64,000 bases of DNA, from assembly GCF_012911895.1 (NCBI RefSeq), contig NZ_JAAXCV010000034.1, positions 1 through 64,000 of the forward strand, written 5' to 3'. The DNA comes from Bacillus sp. RO3. GTDB lineage: Bacteria; Bacillota; Bacilli; Bacillales; Bacillaceae_B. Numbering within the stretch: the stretch's first letter is position 1; every line of letters starts with the position of its first letter. The position numbers were made by a program, and so were the translations under genes. Positions 63,907 to 64,000 of this stretch are shown here, piece after piece. The notes under the pieces were generated by a model. That model was not told the DNA's origin, searched no databases, and saw only the letters and a program-made list of their open reading frames with translations.

Positions 63907-64000
63907 GTGAATACATCAGGAAAGTTAAAGTCACTCTTAGAAATACTGATCATATCAACGAGACTCGGTCTTACATCTTTTGGAGGACCCGTTGCCCATT
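63907..64000 (+). CDS. chrA: chromate transporter ChrA, 5' end only
   Basis: GTG start at 63907 with AGAAGGTGA. The 31 visible codons read MNTSGKLKSLLEILIISTRLGLTSFGGPVAH and run off the window edge. The sequence S-x-R-L-G-L-T-S-F-G-G-P-V-A-H is the N-terminal signature of CHR-family chromate efflux proteins. Operon with the PadR gene before it. Confidence 0.8.
   Translation, partial: MNTSGKLKSLLEILIISTRLGLTSFGGPVAH

Overview
The window looks like chromosomal DNA of a mesophilic, spore-forming member of the Bacillaceae (Bacillus/Rossellomorea-like). GC is moderate, Shine-Dalgarno sequences are strong (GGAGG), TTG and GTG starts are frequent, and there are a T-box leader, SpoIIP, sporulation-type promoters, a bacillolysin and many families known from Bacillus subtilis. 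The genus is an inference. No rRNA, tRNA, CRISPR array, intact insertion sequence or prophage was seen.

Layout. 1-5 kb holds what looks like a spore-surface module: the 5' part of a collagen-like (Gly-X-Y) gene, a small kinase-like protein, and four proteins sharing one ~55-residue domain (two stand-alone, one with a polyampholyte tail, one with a long basic low-complexity head). Four of these genes have promoter-like sequences of the sigma-E/sigma-K type (AC or ATA, 16-17 bp, CATA...). 5.07-11.6 kb is a tightly coupled operon for a glycan: PIG-L type deacetylase, two paralogous GT4 glycosyltransferases, an ATP-grasp enzyme, a CotS-like kinase-fold protein and a nucleotide-sugar epimerase. 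Together 0-11.6 kb is the best candidate for a little-described system, possibly a glycosylated spore coat or exosporium layer.

11.6-16.7 kb: HemY-type porphyrin oxidase, SpoIIP outside its usual gpr context, and small conserved proteins. 16.9-23.2 kb: TetR regulator divergent from a SwrC-like RND pump, an acetyltransferase and an MFS pump. 23.3-30.4 kb: a DinB protein, a TetR-controlled ABC-2 exporter with a duplicated operator, and a SWIM/SNF2 helicase. 30.5-30.8 kb: a 26-codon holin-like toxin candidate between two terminators.

31-46.4 kb is housekeeping and accessory metabolism: an acetate-transporter-like protein, a GNAT-pentapeptide fusion, TyrRS with a tyrosine T-box, an O-methyltransferase, an RNase J paralogue, a MarR-nitroreductase-monooxygenase operon, a glycerol-1-phosphate-dehydrogenase-like enzyme, a flavoprotein and RlmN. 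46.5-51.4 kb holds acetyltransferases, a regulator that seems to have lost its receiver domain, a methyltransferase and peptidase E.

51.6-57.9 kb: bacillolysin, an arsRBC operon, and a SulP carrier divergent from a universal stress protein. 58.0-59.8 kb is a zone of gene decay (a broken esterase and a 5'-truncated M14 carboxypeptidase). 59.9-64 kb: a secreted lipase, a protein fusing a reduced dihydroorotate-dehydrogenase-like domain to a membrane domain, and a PadR-ChrA pair that runs off the right edge.
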